Shown here: piece by piece, positions 16,758-25,540 of the stretch
Position numbering within the stretch: the stretch's first letter is position 1
Layout of the letters: each line of letters begins with the position of its first letter
From: Butyricicoccus pullicaecorum
GTDB lineage: Bacteria; Bacillota; Clostridia; Oscillospirales; Butyricicoccaceae
Assembly: GCA_018366195.1 (NCBI GenBank)
Contig: JAGZIN010000002.1
Location: forward strand, 1-64,000
Direction of reading: 5' to 3'
Length of the DNA: 64,000 bases
Notes under the pieces: model-generated
What the model was told of the DNA's origin: nothing
The model's input: the letters and a program-made list of their open reading frames with translations, nothing else
Database searches by the model: none
Made by a program: the position numbers and the translations under genes

Positions 16758-16792
16758 AAAAATTCCGAGGTGGTATTCCTCGGAATTTTTTT
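16758..16792 (+). terminator. Terminator of the Crp/Fnr gene
   Basis: AAATTCCGAGG / CCTCGGAATTT hairpin followed by TTTTT. Confidence 0.85.
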
Positions 16793-16859
16793 GCGCTGTA
16801 TTGCGTGATACGCAGAGCAGCTTTTTTGCAGCATGGCGTGCGGCTTTTGATGCGACCAT

Positions 16860-17918
16860 TTATTTATATTTTTCCTGCTCAGAGGGCGGATAAAGACTGT
16901 CGAAATCGTAATTTTCCATGAGAGAGCGCAGATGACTGGCAAGTGCAGAAACAGCCGCATCGTCCATCGGGGGATTGTCTGCCATATAATCTACGATATA
17001 CCGATTGACCTCACTGCGGTAATGCACCATGTCCGTGTAATTATCATAATTCGTGGTGAGGATATTTTGGTCGATAAAGCTGTAAAAGCGAACATTTTCC
17101 TTATCCTTATAGCGGTTGGCGGTATCGTAAAGCAGGAACATCATGGCATCAATCTGCCCCTGCCGCTTGATGCTGTCAAAGTAGAGCGTGGAGTAGGGCG
17201 GGAAATATAGATAAAAGGTTGTTTCGGGGTGTCCGTCTACCCATTTGTCGACGATTTCCAGATTGGCGCGCAGCGCCTTGTTGAACACATGGCGGTCATA
17301 TTGAAAGCCGATATCCTTGGGACGACGGTAGGAAGCAATTGCAACCTCCAGACCATAACGTGTGTCGGGTGTTTCCCAGATGAAAGCCTCGTCCAGCTCG
17401 CTGTGGGTGCGGGTCAGGCTGGCAAGGGCAGAGGCAGCGCACGATTCCAGCAGAATATCCTTGTTGAGCAGATACTGCAAATCATTGAGCGGATTGAAGT
17501 CATACAGATAGGTTGGCATTTCGTGAGAGTCCTTGGGGTCGGCAGACAGCAGACGGGGGTCAAGGCTCCAGTAAACCTGCTTGATGTCGTGTGTGGCATA
17601 GGCGGTTTCGAGCGCAAGGTCGAAGTCGGAAAAGGTACCGCCGGGATAGCTGACCTTTAGGGTCTTACCGCCAAAGCGTTCATCAAACCAGCTGGCACGG
17701 AAGTTGGAGGTGACAGAGGAGCCGATACAAACGGAATCATACTCCTCATTTTTGATGAGCCCTGCGTTCTGATAGCGCTCGTTGGTATAGGTTGGCTCAA
17801 TCCCTGCCAGCGGCAGATGGTACTGAAAGGCAGGGTCGAGCAGAAAAACCGTTGCCGCGCATACAAGCAGCAGTCCGACAGATGCGCCGATGAGCCGCAG
17901 TGCATATTGTTTGTACAC
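16860..17918 (-). CDS. SGNH/DltD/AlgX-like exported protein paired with MBOAT
   Basis: A 352-residue protein with one N-terminal membrane anchor (residues about 8-28) and an extracytoplasmic domain. The sequence SVCIGSSVTSNF after the anchor resembles the nucleophile block of SGNH/DHHW-type acyl-transfer partners. Its gene starts 14 bp after the MBOAT gene, and such pairs (AlgI/AlgJ, PatA/PatB, DltB/DltD) move acyl groups across the membrane onto polymers. It is therefore probably the external half of an O-acylation pair. The acceptor (wall polysaccharide, peptidoglycan or other) is unknown. Confidence 0.7.
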   Translation of the reverse strand: MYKQYALRLIGASVGLLLVCAATVFLLDPAFQYHLPLAGIEPTYTNERYQNAGLIKNEEYDSVCIGSSVTSNFRASWFDERFGGKTLKVSYPGGTFSDFDLALETAYATHDIKQVYWSLDPRLLSADPKDSHEMPTYLYDFNPLNDLQYLLNKDILLESCAASALASLTRTHSELDEAFIWETPDTRYGLEVAIASYRRPKDIGFQYDRHVFNKALRANLEIVDKWVDGHPETTFYLYFPPYSTLYFDSIKRQGQIDAMMFLLYDTANRYKDKENVRFYSFIDQNILTTNYDNYTDMVHYRSEVNRYIVDYMADNPPMDDAAVSALASHLRSLMENYDFDSLYPPSEQEKYK

Positions 17919-17932
17919 AGAGAATCCTCCTT

Positions 17933-19375
17933 TTAGAAGTTAAAATACAGGAAGGTGCTGATGCCGGTGAAGGAAAGGATACTCCAAACCAGCAGCACAG
18001 TGGAAATACTCAGCTGTAACGCGGACGGACGGAAGCGCTCTCCCAGCGTGCGTGTCATGGCATTGTGCGGCAGGAGCGACAGAACGAGCGCGAGCACCAG
18101 AAAGAAAATGGTCGCAACCAGTCCGAGTGTCTCACTTTGCAGGTGCATGAGCTGGTTGACAGCCTTCGCTTCTGTGACCATGAAGCAGGAATACATGCTG
18201 TATGGCAGCCCCCACCACGTATTGGAAAACAGCTTCTGGAAGAAAATGCGCGCACTGGTGAGACTGGGGGCGCGGAAAAAGACCCATGCCAGATTGACAA
18301 ACAGAAAGGTCAAAAGCCAGCCGAGCGACTTGGGCAGACGCTTCTCTGTGAAGTGGTCCCGAATCTTAGCGAGGGTGAGCGCAAGCCCATGCAGACCGCC
18401 CCAGACGATGAAGGTCCAGCTGGCACCATGCCACAGTCCGGAGAACAGAAACACCACCATGGTATTGAGGCAGGTGCGGACAAAGCCCTTGCGGGAGCCG
18501 CCGAGCGGGATATATAAATATTGGGTGAAAAAGCGGGTCATGGTCATGTGCCAGCGCTTCCAGAATTCGGTGATGGAGCAGGCGCGGTAGGGGGAGTTGA
18601 AGTTGCGCGGCAAATCAATGCCAATCATTTTGGCAGTACCTGTGGCAATATCACAGTAGCCGGAGAAGTCAAAGTAAAGCTGGAAGGTGTAGGAAAACAT
18701 GGCAACGAGTGCGGTTGCCGTGCTGAGATGCTGCACATCGTTCCATGCTACGTTGACCGCCTGCCCGAGGATATCTGCCAAAAGCACCTTTTTGGCAAGA
18801 CCATAGCTGATGAGGGTCAGTCCGCGGGCGAAGTTCTCCCAGTTGAGGGTGCGGTTTTGGGGGTTGCGCAGCTGTGGTATGATTTCACTGTGAAACGCAA
18901 TCGGGCCGCTCATGACATAGGGGAAGAAGGAGACAAAGAGTGCATATTCAGGCAGCGCATAAGGCTCTGCCTTGCCGTGGTAGGCATCTACCAGATAGGC
19001 AACCTGCTGAAAGGTGAAAAAGCTGATGCCGAGCGGAAGCAGCAGAGAAACTGCACCAAAGTCGGTGCCGGTAAAACGGTTGAGGTTGTGCAGGATAAAG
19101 TTCAGATATTTGAGCAGTCCCAGAGTGCCGAGGTTGACAGCCAGACCCAGTATGAGCCAGCGCTTGGAAGGCGTTTGGGTAAGCCGTCGCCCAATGTACC
19201 AGTTGATGAGGGCACTGGCAATCAGAACGGGCAGCCCATAGGGGTCGTTGGCGGCATAGAACCAGAGAGACATGGCGAGCAGGAACAGAGGTGCTGTTCG
19301 AGCAGAGCTGACAAACCAGCCGACAAGACAGAGCGGCAGAAAGAACAGCATAAATAAATAAGAGTTGAATAGCAT
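17933..19375 (-). CDS. MBOAT-family O-acyltransferase (AlgI/PatA-like)
   Basis: A 480-residue membrane protein with about 10-12 helices. It carries the MBOAT signature WKRWHMTMTRFF and the catalytic histidine in SGLWHGASWTF. It would transfer an acyl (probably acetyl) group from a cytoplasmic donor to the outside, handing it to the downstream SGNH-like partner. The start is the ATG at 19375, with GGGAGG 5 bases upstream; the longer frame from 19459 has no ribosome binding site and would run into the leader hairpin. First gene of a two-gene operon with an attenuator-like leader. Confidence 0.9.
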   Translation of the reverse strand: MLFNSYLFMLFFLPLCLVGWFVSSARTAPLFLLAMSLWFYAANDPYGLPVLIASALINWYIGRRLTQTPSKRWLILGLAVNLGTLGLLKYLNFILHNLNRFTGTDFGAVSLLLPLGISFFTFQQVAYLVDAYHGKAEPYALPEYALFVSFFPYVMSGPIAFHSEIIPQLRNPQNRTLNWENFARGLTLISYGLAKKVLLADILGQAVNVAWNDVQHLSTATALVAMFSYTFQLYFDFSGYCDIATGTAKMIGIDLPRNFNSPYRACSITEFWKRWHMTMTRFFTQYLYIPLGGSRKGFVRTCLNTMVVFLFSGLWHGASWTFIVWGGLHGLALTLAKIRDHFTEKRLPKSLGWLLTFLFVNLAWVFFRAPSLTSARIFFQKLFSNTWWGLPYSMYSCFMVTEAKAVNQLMHLQSETLGLVATIFFLVLALVLSLLPHNAMTRTLGERFRPSALQLSISTVLLVWSILSFTGISTFLYFNF

Positions 19376-19448
19376 GATATCCTCCCATACATGCAGCATA
19401 AATGGAGTTGCTGGACAAGAGCGCGGGTACACGGTGGTTGCGGTGCGG

Positions 19449-19478
19449 AAAAATCTCATTTTCCATCAGAAAATGAGA
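19449..19478 (-). terminator. Terminator-like hairpin in the MBOAT leader
   Basis: On the minus strand TCTCATTTTC / GAAAATGAGA is a perfect 10-bp stem with a 5-nt loop followed by TTTTT. It lies between the promoter and the MBOAT start codon, so it looks like an attenuator rather than an end-of-gene terminator. Confidence 0.7.
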
Positions 19479-19489
19479 CAAAGCAAGCT

Positions 19490-19507
19490 GGAAACGCCCT
19501 CGTTTCC
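19490..19507 (-). promoter_or_regulatory. Leader hairpin at the 5' end of the MBOAT transcript
   Basis: GGAAACG / CGTTTCC perfect 7-bp hairpin with a 4-nt loop, located at the predicted transcription start and followed by the terminator-like hairpin. Confidence 0.55.
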
Positions 19508-19511
19508 GTTT

Positions 19512-19520
19512 ATTATAGCA
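19512..19520 (-). promoter_or_regulatory. Extended -10 promoter of the MBOAT operon
   Basis: TGCTATAAT on the minus strand (TATAAT at 19512-19517 with an upstream TG). Predicted start near 19505. A -35 match is weak, as expected for an extended -10 element. Confidence 0.6.
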
Positions 19521-19710
19521 TAAAAAAAAGAAACCGGATAGAAAAATTCATCAGCTTTCGGACAAGCAGCTCCAAACAGAATTGAATAAATATACATGAA
19601 AATATTTTTTCAAAAGAAAGAAACGAAAAACATTGTACAATATGACGGATTCTAAATGGAAAACACTGGAAAAAATGTGACTTCGGCAAGAGAAGTTGTG
19701 AGAAAAGGAG

Positions 19711-19738
19711 TTGCAATTTATGTAAAAGGGTGTATAAT
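19711..19738 (+). promoter_or_regulatory. Promoter of the amino-acid ABC transporter operon
   Basis: TTGCAA (19711-19716) and TATAAT (19733-19738), 16 bp apart, about 40 bp before the binding-protein gene. Confidence 0.65.
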
Positions 19739-19780
19739 AATACTCAATCAAACTTTACGGAATTTTTGGAGGAATCGAAT

Positions 19781-20551
19781 ATGGGTATGAAGAAAAAACT
19801 GGCGGGGCTGCTCGCAATGTCTATGCTGGCGTTTGGTGTGATGGTTGGCTGCGGCGGCGGTGCAAATGGCTCAGATGCACAGGCAGAGGGCGGCACCCTG
19901 CGCATGGGAACCAATGCAACCTTCCCGCCCTATGAAATGGTAGATGAAAACAACAATGTCATTGGCATTGATGCGGATATTGCCAAGGCGATTGCGGATA
20001 AGCTCGGCATGGAACTGGAAATCATCAATATGGAATTTGATGCGCTGATTCCGGCGCTCAATGCCGGTCAGCTGGACTTTTCCATGGCCGGCATGACCGT
20101 GACACCGGACCGTGAGGAGCAGGTCAACTTTACCGCTTCTTATGCAACCGGTATCCAGTCCATCATTGTGGCAGAGGGTTCTGAGATTGCAAAGGTAGAG
20201 GATTTAACCGGAAAGAAGGTTGGTGTACAGACTGGTACCACCGGTGACCTGTATTGCACAGAGGACCTCGGTGAGGAATATGTACAGCGCTTTGAGTCCG
20301 GCGTGGTTGCAACACAGGCGCTGGTCAACGGTCAAATTGATGCGGTTGTTATTGATAACGCACCGGCAAAGGCGTATGTAGAGGCAAACGAGGGGCTGAA
20401 AATTCTGGATACGGAATATGCGGTCGAGGATTATGCAGCAGCGATTGCAAAGGACAACACTGAGCTGAAGGATAAAATCAATGGCGCACTGGAGGAGCTC
20501 AAGGGCGATGGCACCATTGATAAAATCATTGCACAATATATTCACGAGTAA
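19781..20551 (+). CDS. Amino-acid ABC transporter substrate-binding lipoprotein
   Basis: A 256-residue lipoprotein of the family 3 solute-binding proteins (SBP_bac_3). The signal ends in the lipobox VMVGC, and the mature part contains the family motifs LRMGTNATFPPYE and GIDADIAKAIADKLG. It binds a polar amino acid or similar amine outside the cell and delivers it to the adjacent permease. The start is ATG 19781 with GGAGG 8 bases upstream. First gene of a three-gene transporter operon. Exact substrate is not predictable (polar amino acid or cystine likely). Confidence 0.93.
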   Translation: MGMKKKLAGLLAMSMLAFGVMVGCGGGANGSDAQAEGGTLRMGTNATFPPYEMVDENNNVIGIDADIAKAIADKLGMELEIINMEFDALIPALNAGQLDFSMAGMTVTPDREEQVNFTASYATGIQSIIVAEGSEIAKVEDLTGKKVGVQTGTTGDLYCTEDLGEEYVQRFESGVVATQALVNGQIDAVVIDNAPAKAYVEANEGLKILDTEYAVEDYAAAIAKDNTELKDKINGALEELKGDGTIDKIIAQYIHE

Positions 20552-20652
20552 TCCAAAGCGTTGATGCAAGGGACGGCTTGAGCCGCCCCTTGCCCTTGTT
20601 TTTTACTGGAGTATGAGAGAAATATGAGAGAAAAAGGAGGAATTCTCTGGTT

Positions 20653-21435
20653 ATGCCGGTTACGAAATTTGCCGATTGGCTGAGCATGATGCCCGAATGG
20701 ATTGCCGGTCTGCCCGCAGGCTTGCAGAAATTGATTTATGATATTTTCCAGACCTTCGTTTTTGAGGACCGATGGAAATTTTTTGTGAGCGGTCTGCAAA
20801 CAACCTTTGTGATTGCAGTCGGTGCGCTGGTTCTGGGTATTCTCATTGGTGTATTGGTTGCGGTCGTGCGCTCTGCACACGACTCCAAGCGGACAAAGCC
20901 CAATGTACTGCTGCGCTTTGCCAACGCACTGTGCAAGCTGTATCTGACCATCATTCGCGGAACACCGGTTATGGTGCAGCTGCTGCTCATGGGCTTTGTC
21001 ATTATGGTGCCCAAGCTTGGCTCGATTGAGACCACATGGTGCGCGATTTTGACCTTTGGCATCAACTCCGGCGCGTATGTTGCCGAAATTGTGCGCTCAG
21101 GCATCATGTCGGTGGACCAAGGACAGATGGAGGCAGGACGTTCGCTCGGACTCAACTATGTGCAGACCATGCGTTATATCATCGTGCCGCAGGCAATCAA
21201 AAACATTCTGCCTGCACTCGGCAATGAGATGATTACTCTCGTGAAAGAAACCTCGGTCGTGATGGTTATTTCCGTACAGGATTTGACGCAGGCGGCAAAG
21301 GTTATTGTCAGCAAGACCTACAATGCCATTATCCCCTATGTCAGTCTGGCGATCATCTATCTGGTCATCATTCTCGTTATGACCAAGCTGCTTGCGATAT
21401 TCGAGAGGAGGCTGCGCGAAAGTGATAAGCGTTAA
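20653..21435 (+). CDS. Amino-acid ABC transporter permease (HisM/GlnP family)
   Basis: A 260-residue membrane protein with the HEQRO-type permease domain. An N-terminal loop precedes about five helices. The EAA coupling motif region (DQGQMEAGRSLGLNYVQTM) and the IRGTPVMVQLLLM signature are present. It forms the channel for the upstream binding protein, probably as a homodimer. AAGGAGG lies 12 nt upstream of the ATG, a long spacing. It overlaps the ATPase gene by 14 bp. Confidence 0.92.
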   Translation: MPVTKFADWLSMMPEWIAGLPAGLQKLIYDIFQTFVFEDRWKFFVSGLQTTFVIAVGALVLGILIGVLVAVVRSAHDSKRTKPNVLLRFANALCKLYLTIIRGTPVMVQLLLMGFVIMVPKLGSIETTWCAILTFGINSGAYVAEIVRSGIMSVDQGQMEAGRSLGLNYVQTMRYIIVPQAIKNILPALGNEMITLVKETSVVMVISVQDLTQAAKVIVSKTYNAIIPYVSLAIIYLVIILVMTKLLAIFERRLRESDKR

Positions 21436-22144
21436 AAATCTGGAAAAAGCCTATGGAAACCATCTGGTACTCAAGGGCATCAACGAACATATTGAAAAGG
21501 GAGAAAAGGTGGTTATCATTGGACCGTCCGGTTCGGGAAAATCTACCTTTCTTCGGTGTCTGAACCTGCTCGAACAGCCAAGCAGCGGAACCATTACCTT
21601 TGAAGGAGTGGATATCACAGACCCAAAGAATGATATCAATAAAATGCGTCAGAAGATGGGTATGGTATTTCAGCAGTTCAATCTGTTCCCGCATCTGACC
21701 GTGCGTGAAAATATCAAGCTGGCGCCGGTGAAGCTGGGGCTGATGACCGCCGAGCAGGCAGATGCCCGTGCGCTCGAACTCTTGGGGCGCGTCGGCTTGC
21801 CGGATAAGGCAGATGCTTACCCCAAGCAGCTTTCCGGCGGACAGCAGCAGCGCATTGCGATTGCACGCGCTCTTGCCATGAACCCCGATGTGATGCTCTT
21901 TGATGAGCCGACTTCTGCGCTTGACCCAGAAATGGTGGGTGAGGTATTGAACCTCATGAAGGAGCTGGCAGACGAGGGCATGACCATGGTTGTGGTGACC
22001 CATGAAATGGGCTTTGCACGTTCGGTTGCGACCCGTGTGCTCTTTATGGACGGCGGCGTTGTGGCGGAGCAGAATGAGCCGGAATCCTTTTTCACAAATC
22101 CGCAGCACCCCAGACTGCGTGAGTTTCTCTCGCAGGTGCTGTAA
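21422..22144 (+). CDS. Amino-acid ABC transporter ATP-binding protein (GlnQ family)
   Basis: A 240-residue ATPase driving the transporter. Walker A GPSGSGKST, Q-loop FQQFNLFPH, ABC signature LSGGQQQR, Walker B VMLFDEPTSALD and the H-loop THE are all intact. The GTG at 21422 was chosen because GAGGAGG lies 10 bases upstream, inside the permease gene; the frame starting at 21392 would only extend the overlap. Last gene of the operon, followed by a bidirectional terminator. Confidence 0.95.
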   Translation: MISVKNLEKAYGNHLVLKGINEHIEKGEKVVIIGPSGSGKSTFLRCLNLLEQPSSGTITFEGVDITDPKNDINKMRQKMGMVFQQFNLFPHLTVRENIKLAPVKLGLMTAEQADARALELLGRVGLPDKADAYPKQLSGGQQQRIAIARALAMNPDVMLFDEPTSALDPEMVGEVLNLMKELADEGMTMVVVTHEMGFARSVATRVLFMDGGVVAEQNEPESFFTNPQHPRLREFLSQVL

Positions 22145-22150
22145 CAATCA

Positions 22151-22182
22151 AAAATCCCATCTGAAACATCAGATGGGATTTT
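22151..22182. terminator. Bidirectional terminator
   Basis: AAAATCCCATCTG / CAGATGGGATTTT perfect 13-bp stem between two convergent genes. Confidence 0.85.
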
Positions 22183-22188
22183 GCTGTC

Positions 22189-22599
22189 TTAGATGATAAT
22201 TCCTTCACAGTGGTCGATTTCGTGCTGAATGATTTGAGCCGTCCAGCCGGTAAAGGTTTTGAAGCGTGTCTGGAACTGTTCGTTCTGATATTGTACCTTG
22301 ATGGATTTCCAACGCTTGGTCTTTCGCGTGCCGGTGAGAGAAAGACAGCCTTCCTCGGTTTCATAACGTCCGGACTGCTTTATGATTTCCGGATTGAACA
22401 TGGTCAGGTAGCCGCCGTCGTGTTCCAATACAATAATGCGTTTGCGTATGCCAATCATATTGCATGCCATGCCGACACAGCCCTCCTTGTGGGCTTGCAG
22501 CGTCTCCAGCAGGTCTGCCGCCAGCGAAAGGTCCTCTGGTGTGGCGGGTTCGGACTTTTGGGAAAGCAGGGAAATGTCCCTGCAAATTTCTCTTACCAT
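22189..22599 (-). CDS. def: Peptide deformylase family protein
   Basis: A 136-residue metalloenzyme that removes N-formyl groups from nascent proteins. Motif I reads GCVGMACNMIG (canonical GxGLAAxQxG, with N for the usual Q), motif II EGCLSL and motif III QHEIDH with the metal ligands and catalytic glutamate. The Q to N change marks the short divergent deformylase branch common in Clostridia; activity is likely but not certain. ATG 22599 has GGAGG 7 bases upstream, favouring it over the longer frame to 22626. Confidence 0.88.
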   Translation of the reverse strand: MVREICRDISLLSQKSEPATPEDLSLAADLLETLQAHKEGCVGMACNMIGIRKRIIVLEHDGGYLTMFNPEIIKQSGRYETEEGCLSLTGTRKTKRWKSIKVQYQNEQFQTRFKTFTGWTAQIIQHEIDHCEGIII

Positions 22600-22641
22600 G
22601 GGATTTCCTCCAACAATGTAACTCACAAATCGGTTGGGATA

Positions 22642-22672
22642 TAAAGGAACCCCCGTCCACAGGGAACGGGGG
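22642..22672 (-). terminator. Terminator of tRNA-Pro(TGG)
   Basis: CCCCCGT / ACGGGGG hairpin followed on the minus strand by TTCCTTTATAT, 11 bp from the tRNA 3' end. Confidence 0.65.
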
Positions 22673-22682
22673 CTTGGGTGGT

Positions 22683-22758
22683 TGGTCGAGGTGACAGGAC
22701 TTGAACCTGCGGCATCCTGCTCCCAAAGCAGGCGCGCTACCAGCTGCGCTACACCTCG
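22683..22758 (-). tRNA. tRNA-Pro (TGG)
   Basis: A 76-nt cloverleaf with anticodon stem CCTGC/GCAGG, loop TTTGGGA (anticodon TGG), T-arm GGTTCAAGTCC and encoded CCA. It complements the CGG isoacceptor at 5219-5295. Confidence 0.95.
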
Positions 22759-22930
22759 ATGCTATCGCTAAATTGCTTATTTATTTTAACACAAAAGAAA
22801 TCAGCCGTCAAGCCCTGAAATCAGAAAAAACAGTAAAAATTTTTCGTGACAAATGCCGGCAAAACAGATGACAGATTTCGGATTTTCCGGTATCCTAGTA
22901 TCAGCATCAAACATCGGAGGAAACAGACAA

Positions 22931-23776
22931 ATGGTTAACCAAGCACCCACGGAACGAATCGCGAAAATGGTAGAAGAAATCAAGAGAAGAACCGGACAGC
23001 AGGCGTATGCGCTGACTGTACAGCCCGACCGTGTGCCGACGCTTTTTGACAGCAAGTTCGGCGGCTTGCCCTACTGGGATCTGCAAAAGCCGTATCCAAC
23101 CGATTCAAGGGGCGAAAAGCTGCTTCTGCTGGCGCAAATCAATTTCGATGACGCCGAGACAGAAGCGCCTTTGCCGCAGACCGGTATGCTGCAATTTTTC
23201 ATCGCACCAGATGACGTGTGCGGGCTGGATTTCGAAGCGCCGGACCAGCAGGATACGTTCCGTGTGGTATACCACGAACAAATCGACCGCTCTGTAACGG
23301 CACAGGCGGTGCGTGCTTTGGGGATTCCGCAGGAAAGCGGAGAGGAAGGATATACACCGGTTTGCAAGGAAGCGGCGGTTTCTGTGCACAGAGAGATGTG
23401 CTATATGAGCCCCAATAGCTATCTTTTTGACCCGCTGTTCCGAACTATCATGCAGGAAACCTTTGGGGAAGAAATTGGAGAGGTGTCCTTTTATACGATT
23501 TTGAATGAAACAGAACAGCAGTATCTCTATGATGCCCTAAAAGTAACCGGACACCGTATGCTGGGATATCCATTTTTTACGCAGAGCGACCCAAGAGAAT
23601 TTACAGAATCCTACCAGCGCTATGATACGCTGCTGTTTCAGATGGATTCCGAAATGGTTGACGGCATGGATTATGTGCTTTGGGGAGATTGCGGCGTAGG
23701 CAATTTCTTCATTGCCCGTGCGGATTTGGAAAAGCGCGATTTCAGCAGCGTTCTATACAATTGGGACTGCTGCTGA
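22931..23776 (+). CDS. YwqG-like protein (DUF1963)
   Basis: A 281-residue soluble protein of the DUF1963/YwqG family, recognised from FGGLPYWD, LLLLAQINFDD and the C-terminal LLFQMDSE(M) ... WGDCGVGNFFI segments. Its biochemical role is unknown. The ATG at 22931 has GGAGG 10 bases upstream; an earlier in-frame ATG at 22853 lacks one. Single gene, 114 bp before glyS. Confidence 0.85.
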   Translation: MVNQAPTERIAKMVEEIKRRTGQQAYALTVQPDRVPTLFDSKFGGLPYWDLQKPYPTDSRGEKLLLLAQINFDDAETEAPLPQTGMLQFFIAPDDVCGLDFEAPDQQDTFRVVYHEQIDRSVTAQAVRALGIPQESGEEGYTPVCKEAAVSVHREMCYMSPNSYLFDPLFRTIMQETFGEEIGEVSFYTILNETEQQYLYDALKVTGHRMLGYPFFTQSDPREFTESYQRYDTLLFQMDSEMVDGMDYVLWGDCGVGNFFIARADLEKRDFSSVLYNWDCC

Positions 23777-23890
23777 AATCTTTTGGAGAAAAACAGGCTT
23801 TGCCCTTGACTTTGTACGGAAAGCTGTTAAACTGACTGTATATGATTTTTGGGTGCGTATACGCCATATACGCCGAAAGGAGAAAATAAA

Positions 23891-25282
23891 ATGAAAAACA
23901 GCGAAAAGACCATGGAAAAAATCGTAGCCCTGTGCAAAGGACGCGGTTTTGTTTATGCCGGCTCGGAAATTTATGGCGGTCTGGCAAACACATGGGACTA
24001 TGGTCCGCTTGGCGTGGAGTTTAAGAACAATGTCAAGGCAGCATGGCGCAAGAAGTTTGTGCAGGAATCTCCCTATAATGTAGGACTGGATTCCGCAATC
24101 TTGATGAATCCGACCACTTGGGTGGCATCCGGTCACGTAGGTGGGTTCTCCGATCCGCTCATGGACTGCAAAGACTGCAAGACACGTCATCGCGCTGACC
24201 AGCTGATTGAAGATACCACTGGTGAAAACCCCGCAGGCTGGTCCAACCAGCAGATGATGGAGTATATCACCGAGCACCAGATTGCCTGCCCGAACTGCGG
24301 CGGTCATAACTTTACGGATATCCGTCAATTCAACCTGATGTTCAAGACCTTTCAGGGCGTTACCGAGAATGCAAAAAATGAGATTTTTCTGCGTCCGGAA
24401 ACCGCACAGGGTATTTTCGTAAACTTCCAGAATATCCAGCGCACCACCCGCAAAAAGCTGCCCTTTGGTGTCGGACAGGTGGGCAAGTCCTTCCGCAATG
24501 AAATCACTCCGGGCAACTTTACGTTCCGCACCCGCGAGTTTGAGCAGATGGAGCTGGAATTCTTCTGCAAGCCCGGCACAGATTTGGAATGGTTCAAGTA
24601 CTGGAAGGATTACTGCCACAACTGGCTGCTGTCCCTCGGCATGAAGGACGAGAACCTGCGTCTGCGTGACCATGACCCCGAAGAACTGTCCCACTATTCC
24701 AATGCGACAACCGATATCGAATTCCTGTTCCCGTTTGGCTGGGGCGAGCTGTGGGGCATTGCGGACCGCACCGATTTTGACCTGACACAGCACCAGAATA
24801 CTTCCGGTGTTTCCATGGAATATTTCGACCAGGAAAGCAATGAAAAATACATTCCCTATGTCATTGAGCCGTCTCTGGGTGCAGACCGCGTTGCGCTGGC
24901 GTTCCTGTGTGAGGCGTATGACGAGGAGGTTGTCGGTCAGGATAAGAATGGCAAGGACGATGTGCGCACCGTTCTGCGCCTGCACCCGGCACTGGCACCG
25001 TTCAAGGCTGCAATCCTGCCGCTGTCCAAAAAGCTCACCGAACAGGCAATGCCCATTTGGGAGAAGCTGTCGAAAAAGTTCAATGTGGACTTCGATGATG
25101 CAGGCTCCATCGGCAAGCGCTATCGCCGTGAGGACGAAATCGGAACCCCGTTCTGCATCACCGTCGATTTTGAGACCGAACAAGATGGCTGTGTGACCGT
25201 TCGTGACCGTGATACCATGGAGCAGGAGCGTGTCAAGATTGACGACCTCACCCATTATCTGGCAAAGAAAATTGCTTTTTAA
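23891..25282 (+). CDS. glyS: Glycyl-tRNA synthetase (dimeric, glyQS type)
   Basis: A 463-residue class II synthetase that charges tRNA-Gly. Motif 2 (FRNEITPGNFTFRTREFEQMELE) and motif 3 (EPSLGADRVALAFL) are intact, and the C-terminal anticodon-binding domain includes VDFDDAGSIGKRYRRE. Its size fits the single-chain alpha2 enzyme found in Gram-positives. AAAGGAG precedes the ATG at 23891. No glycine T-box is visible in the 114-bp upstream region. Ends at a strong terminator. Confidence 0.96.
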   Translation: MKNSEKTMEKIVALCKGRGFVYAGSEIYGGLANTWDYGPLGVEFKNNVKAAWRKKFVQESPYNVGLDSAILMNPTTWVASGHVGGFSDPLMDCKDCKTRHRADQLIEDTTGENPAGWSNQQMMEYITEHQIACPNCGGHNFTDIRQFNLMFKTFQGVTENAKNEIFLRPETAQGIFVNFQNIQRTTRKKLPFGVGQVGKSFRNEITPGNFTFRTREFEQMELEFFCKPGTDLEWFKYWKDYCHNWLLSLGMKDENLRLRDHDPEELSHYSNATTDIEFLFPFGWGELWGIADRTDFDLTQHQNTSGVSMEYFDQESNEKYIPYVIEPSLGADRVALAFLCEAYDEEVVGQDKNGKDDVRTVLRLHPALAPFKAAILPLSKKLTEQAMPIWEKLSKKFNVDFDDAGSIGKRYRREDEIGTPFCITVDFETEQDGCVTVRDRDTMEQERVKIDDLTHYLAKKIAF

Positions 25283-25294
25283 GTCCGTTGCACC

Positions 25295-25329
25295 GAAGCC
25301 GTCATCTGCTTGTAGATGACGGCTTTTTT
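25295..25329 (+). terminator. Terminator of glyS
   Basis: AAGCCGTCATCT / AGATGACGGCTT hairpin followed by TTTTC. Confidence 0.9.
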
Positions 25330-25432
25330 CGCCGGGGGCAGTGAGATTGTAAGAATTGTATATATTATGAGAGCACTGGCTGAGAAAATAGAGATATTTT
25401 GTCATAAATTAGAAAATACTGCGTGGAATCAC

Positions 25433-25462
25433 TGGACATGCTTTGTGTAAAAGTGCTATACT
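25433..25462 (+). promoter_or_regulatory. Promoter of the chemoreceptor gene
   Basis: TGGACA (25433-25438) and extended -10 TGCTATACT (TATACT 25457-25462), 18 bp apart, about 80 bp before the start codon. Confidence 0.6.
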
Positions 25463-25540
25463 AAAACAAAACACACCTGAGAAGTATGATTTTTGAAATG
25501 TGTGAATGAGCAGATTCAGAGAATGAGGGGGAAGATTGAG

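Noticed and set aside
23753..25405. 550-residue minus-strand open frame over glyS
   Set aside because: It is the antisense frame of the glycyl-tRNA synthetase, which matches the family throughout; no start signal or domain supports the antisense frame.
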